The notes under the pieces were generated by a model that saw nothing but the letters and a program-made list of their open reading frames with translations, did not search any database and was not told where the DNA came from. The translations under genes and the position numbers were made by a program. DNA of 16,467 bases, from the NCBI GenBank assembly GCA_020047775.1, contig JAIFNK010000301.1, positions 1 to 16,467 of the forward strand. The letters are read 5' to 3'. Positions 1-6,477 of this stretch are shown here, in pieces; position 1 is the first letter of the stretch, and every line of letters begins with the position of its first letter. This stretch comes from Akkermansia sp. Its GTDB lineage: Bacteria > Verrucomicrobiota > Verrucomicrobiia > Verrucomicrobiales > Akkermansiaceae.

Positions 1-65
1 CGCATCGAGCGGAAATCCACACTTCCCACTGGCTAGCCCCGGTCGGCCGCCCTAGATAGTCCACC

Positions 66-239
66 ATGAAATCCTGCCTCGGCATCCTGATCGTTTTTAT
101 CACCCTCGTCGCGGTCATCGGCGGCGGGGCGTTTCTCTGGTATCTCAGCAGCACCTCGGAGTTCACACGAACGGGGGGAGACGCCAAAAACCCGCCCAAG
201 GCCATCATCGTCCCACCCAAGGCCGTCCCGGTCCGCTAG
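66..239 (+). CDS. small single-pass membrane protein, unknown function (57 aa)
   Basis: I do not recognise a family. The ATG frame encodes 57 residues: a short N-terminus (MKSCLG), one strongly hydrophobic stretch at about residues 5-27 rich in I, L, V and G, then a hydrophilic, Pro/Lys-rich tail ending KAVPVR. This reads as a single membrane anchor with a small soluble tail. Third codon positions are mostly G/C, as in neighbouring genes. Its TAG stop overlaps the TAG stop of the opposite-strand J-domain gene through the shared palindrome CTAG at 236-239, so the two genes end exactly tail to tail. There is no clear ribosome binding site. Being so short, it could be spurious, but the composition, membrane segment and neat junction favour a real gene. 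Confidence 0.5.
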   Translation: MKSCLGILIVFITLVAVIGGGAFLWYLSSTSEFTRTGGDAKNPPKAIIVPPKAVPVR

Positions 240-784
240 ACCATCCTCGCATAACAACCGCGGAGCCCGGTTCGCCATTTTTCAAGGAAAGCCAGGTTTC
301 TCACCGCCTTCGAAGCCGCTTCGACGTCCGGCTCACCTGAATTCTCCCACTCCGGAAAAAATGCACACTCGCGGGTGATCAGTGATTCCACTTTGGAAAT
401 CGCCTTCTCCACGGCCTCGCGGCAAATCTGTGTTTCACCTTCCGTCATCGCCCGGACGAGCACCGACTTCGCCTCGTCCCGCTTGCGGATGACCGACTCG
501 GCCTGCTGGGTCACCGCCCCGACTTCGGAAAAAACCTCCATCAACGAGCCCTCGATGGTCCCGCGCACATCCCCCGGCGTGCCCCGCAACTCCAACCAGT
601 GCCGCAGCCGCCGCGACGGACTCGACACCACGGCAAACGCCTCCCGCAACGCCGCAAACTCCCCGTCTCCGCCACCGGCGTCCGGATGCGCCTGCTTGCC
701 CGCCTCGCGGAACAGGTCGCGCAAGGTCTCGTCGGATAGAACCAGCCGCGGCTCGATTCCCAGAATTTGAAAGGCATTCGTCAC
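236..784 (-). CDS. J-domain co-chaperone, HscB-like
   Basis: Likely a J-domain protein that stimulates an Hsp70-type ATPase in the cytoplasm. From the GTG at 784 the protein has 182 residues. It opens with NAFQILGIE and carries the diagnostic HPD tripeptide (AHPDAGG) about 33 residues in, followed by LREAF and a helix ending RRLRHWLELRG. That layout resembles HscB, the iron-sulfur assembly co-chaperone, more than classic DnaJ. The C-terminal half is a charged helical region (SVIRKRDEAKSVLVRAMTEG). There is no Gly/Phe region, zinc-finger domain or membrane segment. An upstream GTG at 856 with a GGAG box would add 24 residues, but that stretch has weaker G/C bias at third positions and would leave only 16 bp to the divergent nadD. 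No hscA, iscU or dnaK lies in the window, so the partner is unknown. Confidence 0.75.
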   Translation of the reverse strand: MTNAFQILGIEPRLVLSDETLRDLFREAGKQAHPDAGGGDGEFAALREAFAVVSSPSRRLRHWLELRGTPGDVRGTIEGSLMEVFSEVGAVTQQAESVIRKRDEAKSVLVRAMTEGETQICREAVEKAISKVESLITRECAFFPEWENSGEPDVEAASKAVRNLAFLEKWRTGLRGCYARMV

Positions 785-872
785 TCGCCGGAAAACTGGC
801 CACGTTTCCCACCGCCCGTAAAGCGCAGCGACGCTTGAATCGCTCCCCGTTCCCACCTAGTCTCCGCCCGCC

Positions 873-1454
873 ATGCCTGCGCCGAGAAAAATCGCCCTGT
901 TCGGCGGCACCTTCGACCCCGTCCACCTCGGGCACATTCATCTCGCCACGCTCGCCAAGGACACGCTGGACCTCGACGAAGTCCGCTTCCTCCCGTGCCG
1001 GATTTCCCCCCACAAAACGGGCCGCCAACCGGCGAGCGGCGAGGACCGCTGCGAGATGCTCCGCATCGCCACCGAAGACCTGTCATGGGCCGTGGTCGAT
1101 GATTTTGAACTCCATCAGCCCGGCCCGAGTTACTCGTTCGAAACCGCCGAAGCCATGGCCGAGCGATTTCCCGACGCCCGCCTCTTCTGGATCATGGGCG
1201 GCGATCAGTGGGATTCGCTTTTGAAGTGGAAACACCCGGAACGTCTCGCCCGCTGCGTCGAGTTCATCGTGCTCGCCCGTGGCGAAACTCCGCAACCCCG
1301 CGAAGGCTACCGCCTTCATGTCATCCGCGGCGACGGACACCCGGCATCCGCCACGAAAATCCGCGAGACGGTTTCAAAGGGAGAAACCACCCACCCGTGG
1401 CTCCATCCAAAAGTCGCCGAATGGATCAGGGAAAAAAAGATCTATCACCCGTGA
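873..1454 (+). CDS. nadD: nicotinate-nucleotide adenylyltransferase
   Basis: Transfers AMP from ATP to nicotinate mononucleotide to form deamido-NAD, the penultimate step of NAD synthesis in the cytoplasm. The 193 residues match the family's normal length. The nucleotidyltransferase signature GGTFDPVHLGH lies at residues 11-21, giving the HxGH ATP-binding motif. SPHK follows at 45-48, the core segment FWIMGGDQWDSL is near 104-115, and the C-terminal ATKIRE (preceded by ASAS-type small residues) corresponds to the usual ISSTxIR motif. The start gives the expected N-terminus just ahead of the first beta strand. It is divergent from the J-domain gene and convergent with the heme A synthase gene. 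Its TGA stop (1452-1454) lies inside the left arm of the inverted repeat that follows. Confidence 0.95.
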   Translation: MPAPRKIALFGGTFDPVHLGHIHLATLAKDTLDLDEVRFLPCRISPHKTGRQPASGEDRCEMLRIATEDLSWAVVDDFELHQPGPSYSFETAEAMAERFPDARLFWIMGGDQWDSLLKWKHPERLARCVEFIVLARGETPQPREGYRLHVIRGDGHPASATKIRETVSKGETTHPWLHPKVAEWIREKKIYHP

Positions 1455-1524
1455 CACAGGCATTCCTGCCTGTTCTTTCACAAGCCACCGCACCTCGAAG
1501 AACAGGCAGGAATGCCTGTGTCAC
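1451..1524. repeat. long inverted repeat, REPIN-like, between convergent genes
   Basis: Two 27-bp arms (1451-1477 and 1498-1524) are perfect reverse complements around a 20-nt loop. The outer end is GTGACACAGG. Each arm contains its own smaller palindrome, ACAGGC-ATTCCT-GCCTGT, so the element looks like two inverted REP units (a REPIN). The stop codons of both flanking genes fall inside the terminal GTGA of each arm: nadD on the + strand and the heme A synthase gene on the - strand. As RNA from either side it would form a very stable hairpin and could protect or terminate both transcripts, although no U-tract follows. Confidence 0.85.
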
Positions 1525-2516
1525 TTCACCCGGGACAGCCCGAAGCGCCACAACCACACAAACGCCAGCAGGATCGCCGCCAAGCCGACATGCAACACCT
1601 GCACCCACGAGTAAATGTGGATTTGCGACATCACCACGCCGAGCACCATCTGCGAGATCACGATTCCCACCGCCACCTTTTCAACCCGGCCCGGGCCACC
1701 GATCCGGTGCCGCTTGGTAAGTTGCCACGCCCAAACCGCCGCACCTAACACCGCCCATGAAAAACTCCGGTGCACCACATAGAGCCAGGAACCTTCCAGC
1801 TCGCCGGTCCAGGTCGAGCGCTCGGCGTTCACATGGAGTTTCGCCAGCTCGTCGGTGATTTCCCGGACTTGTGAGCCGAGGACGCCCTCCAGCACGATCA
1901 CCGCTAACAAAACATTCACCGCCAGCCGGAGCTTCGCATGGACCGGAGAATCCAGCTCGATCCGCCACGGCGTGTCGGTCCCCCGCCAGGCGCAATACAT
2001 CATCGTCCCGAGCAGCGCCATCGCCAGAGCGAGGTGGGTCGTTAGAACTCCCGGACTCAGCCCGCTGTAAACCACCCGCGCGCCCATCCAGGCGTTGATC
2101 AGCACCACCGCCAGCGAGGTGAACGCCATCCAGAACACCAGCGGCCGCTTCTCCCGCTGCCAGAACGCGGCGATGAAAGTCGCCAGCGAAAAAAAGCCCA
2201 CCGGCAGGCTCGTCAGGCGGTTGATGAACTCCGTCCACACGTGCCGCGGGTTGAACTCCTTGCGCAGGCTTTCCTCCGAGATCGTCGCCGGGTCGCGCCC
2301 CATCCGCTCCGCCTTGCGCTGGAATTTCTCGATCGGCAGTTTGGAAAAATCCACCTCCTCCACCTTCGTCGGCGGGATCAGGCAGCCCCAGCACGTCGGC
2401 CAGTCCGGACAGCCCATGCCCGCCCCGGTCACCCGCACGATCGCCCCCACGAACATCAACACCAGCACCGAAACCAAGGCCGCCGTGGCCAGTTTTTGAA
2501 AGCGCTTCATCCCCAT
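1521..2516 (-). CDS. ctaA: heme A synthase, CtaA/COX15 family
   Basis: Oxidises the C8 methyl of heme O to a formyl group, giving heme A for aa3-type cytochrome oxidases; it is an integral membrane protein. The 331 residues from the ATG at 2516 contain about eight hydrophobic segments. The signature GAGMGCPDWPTCWG (residues 31-44) carries the Cys36/Cys42 pair of the first external loop. Three expected heme-ligand histidines are present: H161 (TTHLALA), H249 (VVHRSFSW) and H309 (VLHVGLAA). The fourth site, EFINR at 96-100, has Asn99 where Bacillus CtaA has His in its ExxHR motif. The frame is open back to a GTG at 2576, but the added residues are Gly/Pro-rich and the family normally begins at about MKRFQKLA, so I chose 2516 (2510 is equally possible). 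No cytochrome oxidase genes are adjacent. The stop codon lies in the right arm of the inverted repeat. Confidence 0.9.
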   Translation of the reverse strand: MGMKRFQKLATAALVSVLVLMFVGAIVRVTGAGMGCPDWPTCWGCLIPPTKVEEVDFSKLPIEKFQRKAERMGRDPATISEESLRKEFNPRHVWTEFINRLTSLPVGFFSLATFIAAFWQREKRPLVFWMAFTSLAVVLINAWMGARVVYSGLSPGVLTTHLALAMALLGTMMYCAWRGTDTPWRIELDSPVHAKLRLAVNVLLAVIVLEGVLGSQVREITDELAKLHVNAERSTWTGELEGSWLYVVHRSFSWAVLGAAVWAWQLTKRHRIGGPGRVEKVAVGIVISQMVLGVVMSQIHIYSWVQVLHVGLAAILLAFVWLWRFGLSRVK

Positions 2517-2581
2517 GCGCGGACCATGCGCGGGCACGCCCGGAATTCCAGCGAAAATCCCGCCCCCGCGCGGCACCTCCC

Positions 2582-2632
2582 CCTCTTCGCACGTAGTCCC
2601 GCTTTCAAGCGGTCTTCTCTTCCTCTTCGCAC
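2582..2632. repeat. small palindrome flanked by 11-bp direct repeats
   Basis: A perfect 6-bp stem, CCGCTT (2599-2604) and AAGCGG (2607-2612), with a 2-nt centre sits inside GTAGTCCCGC...GCGGTCTTC. It is flanked by two exact copies of CCTCTTCGCAC at 2582-2592 and 2622-2632, 40 nt apart. The arrangement looks like a tiny inserted element with a target duplication, or a local tandem duplication. It occupies the gap between the divergent heme A synthase gene and the metal-transport operon. I have the impression of having seen the GTAGTCCCGC core repeated in related genomes, but that is memory only. Confidence 0.55.
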
Positions 2633-2658
2633 ACGCCGGAAACGATCCTCACCGACAG

Positions 2659-2675
2659 ATGCAAGTTTCTTGCAT
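2659..2675. promoter_or_regulatory. candidate operator: 17-bp palindrome upstream of the metal ABC operon
   Basis: ATGCAAG-TTT-CTTGCAT is a perfect 7+7 bp inverted repeat with a 3-bp centre, ending 29 bp before the GTG start of the first operon gene. Size and symmetry suit a dimeric metalloregulator of the DtxR/MntR or Fur/Zur type, which commonly control such transporters. The sequence does not match a consensus I can name exactly. The right half contains TTGCAT, which could double as a -35 element, but no convincing -10 follows. Confidence 0.45.
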
Positions 2676-2704
2676 ATCGAAACCAGCGACGCCAAAGTCG
2701 CGGC

Positions 2705-3145
2705 GTGCGCGGCTCACCTCTCGTCCGATTCCTCCTTCTCGCCCTGGCCCTCGCGGCGACCGGGCTCGGATTGATGCGCGTGACCGCCGCGCGTGACGGC
2801 GACACGCCACCCCCCACGAACCTCGCGACGAACAAACCCGAGGCGCTTGAAACCTCCATCCCCTACCGCCTGCTGCTCTCAGCCCCTGCCGCGGAAATCG
2901 AGATCAACACCGGTAAAACGATCCGCCCTCCAGTCGACGGCCCGATCTCCGGAACACTCGAAATGGATCCGAAGAACCCGCATGTCGGGCTGGTCGTCCG
3001 CTGGAAAAACCCCGCCACCGCCGGCGAGCGCCGTTTTGCCAAGCTCACCCTCGAAGCTCCGGGACAAGCGACATTCACCCACGTCTTCGATGCCGCCGGC
3101 GATATCGACGATTTTCTGGAACTCCCCTTGCCCGAGCCAAAATGA
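2705..3145 (+). CDS. exported or membrane-anchored protein of unknown function, first gene of metal ABC operon
   Basis: I do not recognise a family. The GTG start gives 146 residues. Residues 7-24 (VRFLLLALALAATGLGLM) form a hydrophobic signal or anchor after a positive N-terminus. There is no lipobox cysteine, and no cysteine or histidine cluster. A Thr/Pro/Asn-rich linker (about 30-50) leads to a domain that looks beta-rich, with alternating hydrophobic residues around LEMDPKNPHVGLVVRWKN and an acidic end (DDFLELPLPEPK). Its TGA overlaps the ATG of the ABC ATPase gene by 4 bp (ATGA at 3142-3145), which suggests translational coupling and a job linked to the transporter. It is far too short to be a ZnuA/MntA-type binding protein (about 300 aa). 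The palindrome at 2659-2675 lies just upstream. Confidence 0.7.
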   Translation: MRGSPLVRFLLLALALAATGLGLMRVTAARDGDTPPPTNLATNKPEALETSIPYRLLLSAPAAEIEINTGKTIRPPVDGPISGTLEMDPKNPHVGLVVRWKNPATAGERRFAKLTLEAPGQATFTHVFDAAGDIDDFLELPLPEPK

Positions 3146-3903
3146 GTGAAACCCACCACGACTGCTGCGCCCACCACGGGCATCATCACGAGTTAGTGAT
3201 CGAGAACCTAACCGTCAGCTACCGGCGGGTGTTGGCGCTGGAAAACGTCTCCCTCGCGACCTCCTGCGGCAACCGCGTGGCCCTCATCGGCCCGAATGGC
3301 GCGGGCAAAAGCACACTGCTCAAGGCCATCGCCGGACTGGTCCCCCGCGATGGAGGCTCCATCCGCTGGCGGGGCACCGCGGTGAAAAAATGGTCGCGCG
3401 AATTCGCCTATCTGCCGCAGCGCGAGGAGGTGGACTGGTCGTTTCCCATCACCGTCCGCGGGCTGGTGGAAATGGGCCGCTACCCGCAAACCGGCTGGTG
3501 GCGGAAATTCTCCGCCGCAGACACCGCCGCGGTGGACCGCGCGCTCGACTCGCTCGCGCTCATGGACCTGCAAAACCGCCAGATCCGCGAGCTTTCCGGC
3601 GGCCAGCAACAACGGGCCTTCCTCGCCCGCGCGCTGGCGCAGGAGGCACACGTGCTGTTGCTCGACGAGCCGTTCACCGGGCTCGACCGCAACGCCTCGC
3701 TGCTTCTGGGAGACCTGCTGGCCAAGCTCGCCCACGAGGGACGCCTCGTCATCGCCTCCCACCACGATCTCAACACCGTGCCCCGTCTGTTCGACGAGGC
3801 GCTGGTGCTGGCAACCCGGCCGCTCGCCTTCGGGCCGGTGGCGGAAATCCTAACGCCCGAGCTGATCGACCGCACCTTCCACGAACCCGTCGTCCCCGCC
3901 TGA
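3142..3903 (+). CDS. metal ABC transporter ATPase (Mn/Zn/Fe type) with His-rich N-terminus
   Basis: Cytoplasmic ATP-hydrolysing subunit that would power uptake of a divalent metal. The 253 residues contain Walker A GPNGAGKST (50-58), the Q-loop in LPQREEVDW (Q93), signature LSGGQQQR (151-158), Walker B VLLLDE (171-176), D-loop GLD and the H-loop His in ASHHDL (H207). The segment VDWSFPITVRGLVEMGRY resembles the MntB/SitB/TroB branch rather than classic ZnuC; this is from memory of the families. The unusual part is residues 5-16, HHDCCAHHGHHH, with seven His and two Cys, which should bind Zn, Mn, Ni or Cu and may sense metal. It overlaps the preceding gene by 4 bp and the permease begins 3 bp after its stop codon. 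Confidence 0.93.
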   Translation: MSETHHDCCAHHGHHHELVIENLTVSYRRVLALENVSLATSCGNRVALIGPNGAGKSTLLKAIAGLVPRDGGSIRWRGTAVKKWSREFAYLPQREEVDWSFPITVRGLVEMGRYPQTGWWRKFSAADTAAVDRALDSLALMDLQNRQIRELSGGQQQRAFLARALAQEAHVLLLDEPFTGLDRNASLLLGDLLAKLAHEGRLVIASHHDLNTVPRLFDEALVLATRPLAFGPVAEILTPELIDRTFHEPVVPA

Positions 3904-3906
3904 CCC

Positions 3907-4743
3907 ATGGATTTCGAACTCCTCACCAATCCGTTCTATCAGCGCGCGCTCGCCACGGCGGGTTTCATCGGATTCGCCAACGGCTTCTTCAGCGGCTTCG
4001 TCGTGCTGCGGCGCAACGCGTTGTCCGTCTCCGCGCTTTCGCACACCATGCTGCCCGGCATCGCGCTGGGGATTTTCCTGACCGGCGCCCTCAGCCAGTG
4101 GAACGCCTTCCTCGGCGCGATGTTCGCCGCACTGTTAGTCGGACTCGGCTCGGTCGCGGTCGCCCGGGGAAACCGGGTGGAACAAGGCACCGCGCTCGCC
4201 GTGCTCTACACCGCCGCGTTCGCCGCCGGCATCGCCCTGCTGCCGAAACTCGACACCCGCCAGGAGCTCGAGCACTGGCTCTTCGGCGACATCATCGCCG
4301 TCGGAAACACGGACATCTGGATCGCCTTCGGGATCGGCGCGTTCACGCTGCTGATCACCAATTTACTCATGCGCCCCATCCTGCTCACCCTGTTCGAACC
4401 GAACGTGGCGGCGGCACAGGGTGTGCCGGTGCGCTCGATCCAGTATCTGATATTCGGCCTGCTCGTCCTGGCGCTCGTCTCGTCGCTGCAGGCGGTGGGC
4501 TGTGTGTTGTCCGTGGGTCTGCTCGTCACCCCGGCGGCGACCGTTTCCCTGCTCACCGACCGCACGTCCGCGCTCTTCTGGGGCGGCGGCCTCATCGGCG
4601 GCGGCGGCTCGATCGTGGCGGTTCTGCTTTCGGGGAAATTCGGAATCGCGCCCGGTCCGGCGATCGTGATCGTGCTCGGACTCTTGTTCATCGCCGCCTA
4701 TCTGTTCAGCCCGAAATACGGCCTGCTAGCACCGCGGCGGTGA
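3907..4743 (+). CDS. metal ABC transporter permease, ABC-3 family
   Basis: Membrane subunit forming the path for a divalent metal (Mn, Zn or Fe). The 278 residues include about eight hydrophobic segments. The N-terminal part NPFYQRALATAGFIGFANGF followed by FVVLRRNALSVSALSHTMLPGIALG is the typical opening of the ZnuB/MntC/TroC family, including the ALSH motif that faces the ATPase. The later segment VGCVLSVGLLVTPAATVSLLTDR is the conserved core loop and helix. The ATG lies 3 bp after the ATPase stop, so the two are co-translated partners. No periplasmic binding protein follows; the next gene is on the other strand beyond a palindromic repeat. Confidence 0.92.
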   Translation: MDFELLTNPFYQRALATAGFIGFANGFFSGFVVLRRNALSVSALSHTMLPGIALGIFLTGALSQWNAFLGAMFAALLVGLGSVAVARGNRVEQGTALAVLYTAAFAAGIALLPKLDTRQELEHWLFGDIIAVGNTDIWIAFGIGAFTLLITNLLMRPILLTLFEPNVAAAQGVPVRSIQYLIFGLLVLALVSSLQAVGCVLSVGLLVTPAATVSLLTDRTSALFWGGGLIGGGGSIVAVLLSGKFGIAPGPAIVIVLGLLFIAAYLFSPKYGLLAPRR

Positions 4744-4757
4744 GGCTGTGCGAAGAT

Positions 4758-4824
4758 TGGAGCGCGGAATTTATTCCACGCGAAGTCTCCATCCCAACTC
4801 TGGCGGAATCAATTCCGCGCTCCA
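4758..4824. repeat. inverted repeat (second family) between convergent genes
   Basis: Arms of 20 bp at 4758-4777 and 4805-4824 are reverse complements with a single mismatch (GGAATTTATTCC against GGAATTGATTCC) around a 27-nt loop. Each arm is itself nearly palindromic; the right arm holds GCGGAAT-CA-ATTCCGC, a perfect 7-bp stem. As with the first repeat, this is the architecture of two inverted REP units, but the sequence is unrelated. It lies 14 bp after the permease stop and 5 bp from the stop of the opposite-strand ATPase gene. It could form a hairpin in both transcripts. Confidence 0.8.
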
Positions 4825-4829
4825 CGCTG

Positions 4830-5504
4830 TCACTCCGCCGAGTGAATCGAACCATCCTTGATGACCAGCGTCCGGTCGCCGATTTTCGCGAGGTTCTGGT
4901 CGTGGGTCACGACGACCAGGGTGACTCCGTGCTCTTCCACCAGATCAAAAAGGATCCGCATGATTTCCGCGCTGTTCCTGGAATCGAGATTGCCCGTTGG
5001 CTCGTCGGCGAAAAGAACCTGCGGCTCGTTCACGATGGCGCGGGCGATGGCGACCCGCTGTTGCTCGCCGCCGGAAAGCTCGGCGGGAAGATGCTCCGCC
5101 CGATCCCCCAGGCCGACGCGCTCCAGCGCCTTGAGCGCGAGCGCGGTGGTGTCATTCCCGGAAATCGCTCCGGGCACCGCCACGTTCTCCAGCGCGGTAA
5201 GCTCGGGCAACAGGTGATAGTTCTGGAACACATAGCCGATGCGCTTGTTGCGGAACCGCGCCTGCGCGCGGCGGTCGAGCGCGTAGAGATCCGTGCCGTC
5301 GATGTGGACGCGGCCTTTTTCCGGGTGCTCAAGTCCGGCCAGCGTGTAAAGCAGCGTCGTCTTGCCCGCTCCGCTGGGGCCGCACAGGAAAACCTTCTCG
5401 CCACGCTGGATCCGCAGGTCGATGCCGTGCAGCACCTCGATGGACTTGCGCCCGATCCGATAGCTGCGGTGCAGGTCGATGGTTTCGATGATCACGTCGC
5501 TCAT
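4830..5504 (-). CDS. ABC transporter ATPase, LolD/MacB-type
   Basis: ATPase subunit of the LolD/MacB/FtsE-like group, which drives lipoprotein release or export through permeases of the FtsX/LolC type. The 224 residues match LolD length. Visible motifs are Walker A GPSGAGKTT (42-50), Q-loop YVFQNYHLLPELTALENV (Q94), signature LSGGEQQR (143-150), Walker B VLFADEPTGNLD (163-174) and H-loop VVTHD (H201). The group's hallmark is the FQNYHLLPELTALENV stretch. The frame is open to 5576, but the 24 extra residues are Arg/Gly-rich and unlike the family, so the ATG at 5502-5504 was chosen. No partner permease is adjacent: upstream is the divergent panC gene and downstream the palindromic repeat. The exact substrate is therefore unassigned. 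Confidence 0.88.
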   Translation of the reverse strand: MSDVIIETIDLHRSYRIGRKSIEVLHGIDLRIQRGEKVFLCGPSGAGKTTLLYTLAGLEHPEKGRVHIDGTDLYALDRRAQARFRNKRIGYVFQNYHLLPELTALENVAVPGAISGNDTTALALKALERVGLGDRAEHLPAELSGGEQQRVAIARAIVNEPQVLFADEPTGNLDSRNSAEIMRILFDLVEEHGVTLVVVTHDQNLAKIGDRTLVIKDGSIHSAE

Positions 5505-5596
5505 GCGGGACAAGGTGCGGGAACCGGGAGCGGCGCGCAAGCCCCGGCGTCGCAGTAAGTCTTGCCCCGGGGCCATCCCACGGAATAATTCCCGGC

Positions 5597-6436
5597 ATGC
5601 ACATCGCCGAAACCGGAAGCGCCCTCAGGGAAATCCTGAAAAACGCCCCTCGCCCGGTCGTTCTCGTCCCGACCATGGGTGCCTTCCACCCCGGCCACCT
5701 TTCCCTGATGCGCCGCGCCCGCGAAATCGCCGGACCGGACGGCACCGTGGTCGTCTCCATCTTCGTCAATCCCATCCAGTTCGACCGCGCCTCGGACCTC
5801 GCCGCCTACCCGCGGCCGATGGCGAGCGACCTTGCCGCCTGCGAATCCGCCGGGGTCGATCTCGCCTTCACCCCTGCGGCGGATTCCATGTATTTCGCGG
5901 ACCGCTCGGTCACCGTCAGTGAAACCCTGCTCTCGCGCGGCCTCTGCGGGGCGGCCCGCCCGGGCCACTTCGACGGCGTCTGCACCGTGGTCTTGAAATT
6001 GTTCCTGCTCACCGGATGCGACGCCTCGGTCTTCGGCGAGAAGGATTTCCAACAGCTCGCCGTCATCCGCCGGATGGTGCGCGACCTGGACGTCCCCGTG
6101 GAAATCATCCCCTGCCCCACCATCCGCGAGGCGGACGGCCTCGCGATGTCCTCCCGCAACTCGCGCCTCACGCCGGAGCAACGCGCCGACGCGCCGCGGA
6201 TCCGGCGCGCCTTGTTAGCCGCCGCCGGACTAACATCCCCGGCGGAGATCATCGCATCCGCCACCGCCAGCATCGAGGCATCCCCTCTCTCCCGCATCGA
6301 CTATCTGTCACTGGTCGACGCGGAGACGCTGCAACCCGTCACCAGCCTCGACCGCCCGTCCGTGCTCGCGACCGCCGTGTTTTACGGCGAGGTGCGGTTG
6401 ATCGACCATGTTTCCATCCCCAAAACATCGGCATGA
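5597..6436 (+). CDS. panC: pantothenate synthetase (pantoate-beta-alanine ligase)
   Basis: Condenses pantoate with beta-alanine using ATP through a pantoyl-adenylate, the last step of vitamin B5 synthesis, in the cytoplasm. The 279 residues match the family. Motifs in order are PTMGAFHPGH (25-34, the ATP-binding HxGH region), FVNPIQF (56-62), RPGHFDGVCTVVLKLF (121-136), FGEKDFQQL (146-154) and MSSRN (184-188, equivalent to the flexible KMSKS-like loop). The start gives the expected short N-terminus, and the 92-bp gap to the divergent ATPase gene can hold its promoter. No panB or panD is nearby. It ends 41 bp before the stop of the opposite-strand AraC-type gene, with no obvious terminator between them. 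Confidence 0.96.
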   Translation: MHIAETGSALREILKNAPRPVVLVPTMGAFHPGHLSLMRRAREIAGPDGTVVVSIFVNPIQFDRASDLAAYPRPMASDLAACESAGVDLAFTPAADSMYFADRSVTVSETLLSRGLCGAARPGHFDGVCTVVLKLFLLTGCDASVFGEKDFQQLAVIRRMVRDLDVPVEIIPCPTIREADGLAMSSRNSRLTPEQRADAPRIRRALLAAAGLTSPAEIIASATASIEASPLSRIDYLSLVDAETLQPVTSLDRPSVLATAVFYGEVRLIDHVSIPKTSA

Positions 6437-6477
6437 ACCCATCCATCTTTCCCATTCTCTTGACCCGGTTCAGACAC

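Noticed and set aside
1208..1720. Frames running through the 1451-1524 inverted repeat
   Set aside because: They join parts of nadD, the repeat and antisense of the heme A synthase gene; nothing in them resembles a protein family.
3390..5558. 722-residue open frame on the + strand across both metal ABC genes and into the opposite-strand ATPase gene
   Set aside because: It is Arg/Ala/Gly-rich, lies out of frame with three genes that have clear family motifs, and crosses a repeat. It is a by-product of high GC content.
5550..5575. GCAAG/CTTGC and CCCCGGGG symmetries upstream of panC
   Set aside because: Short GC-rich pairings expected by chance in this composition; no link to a known regulator.
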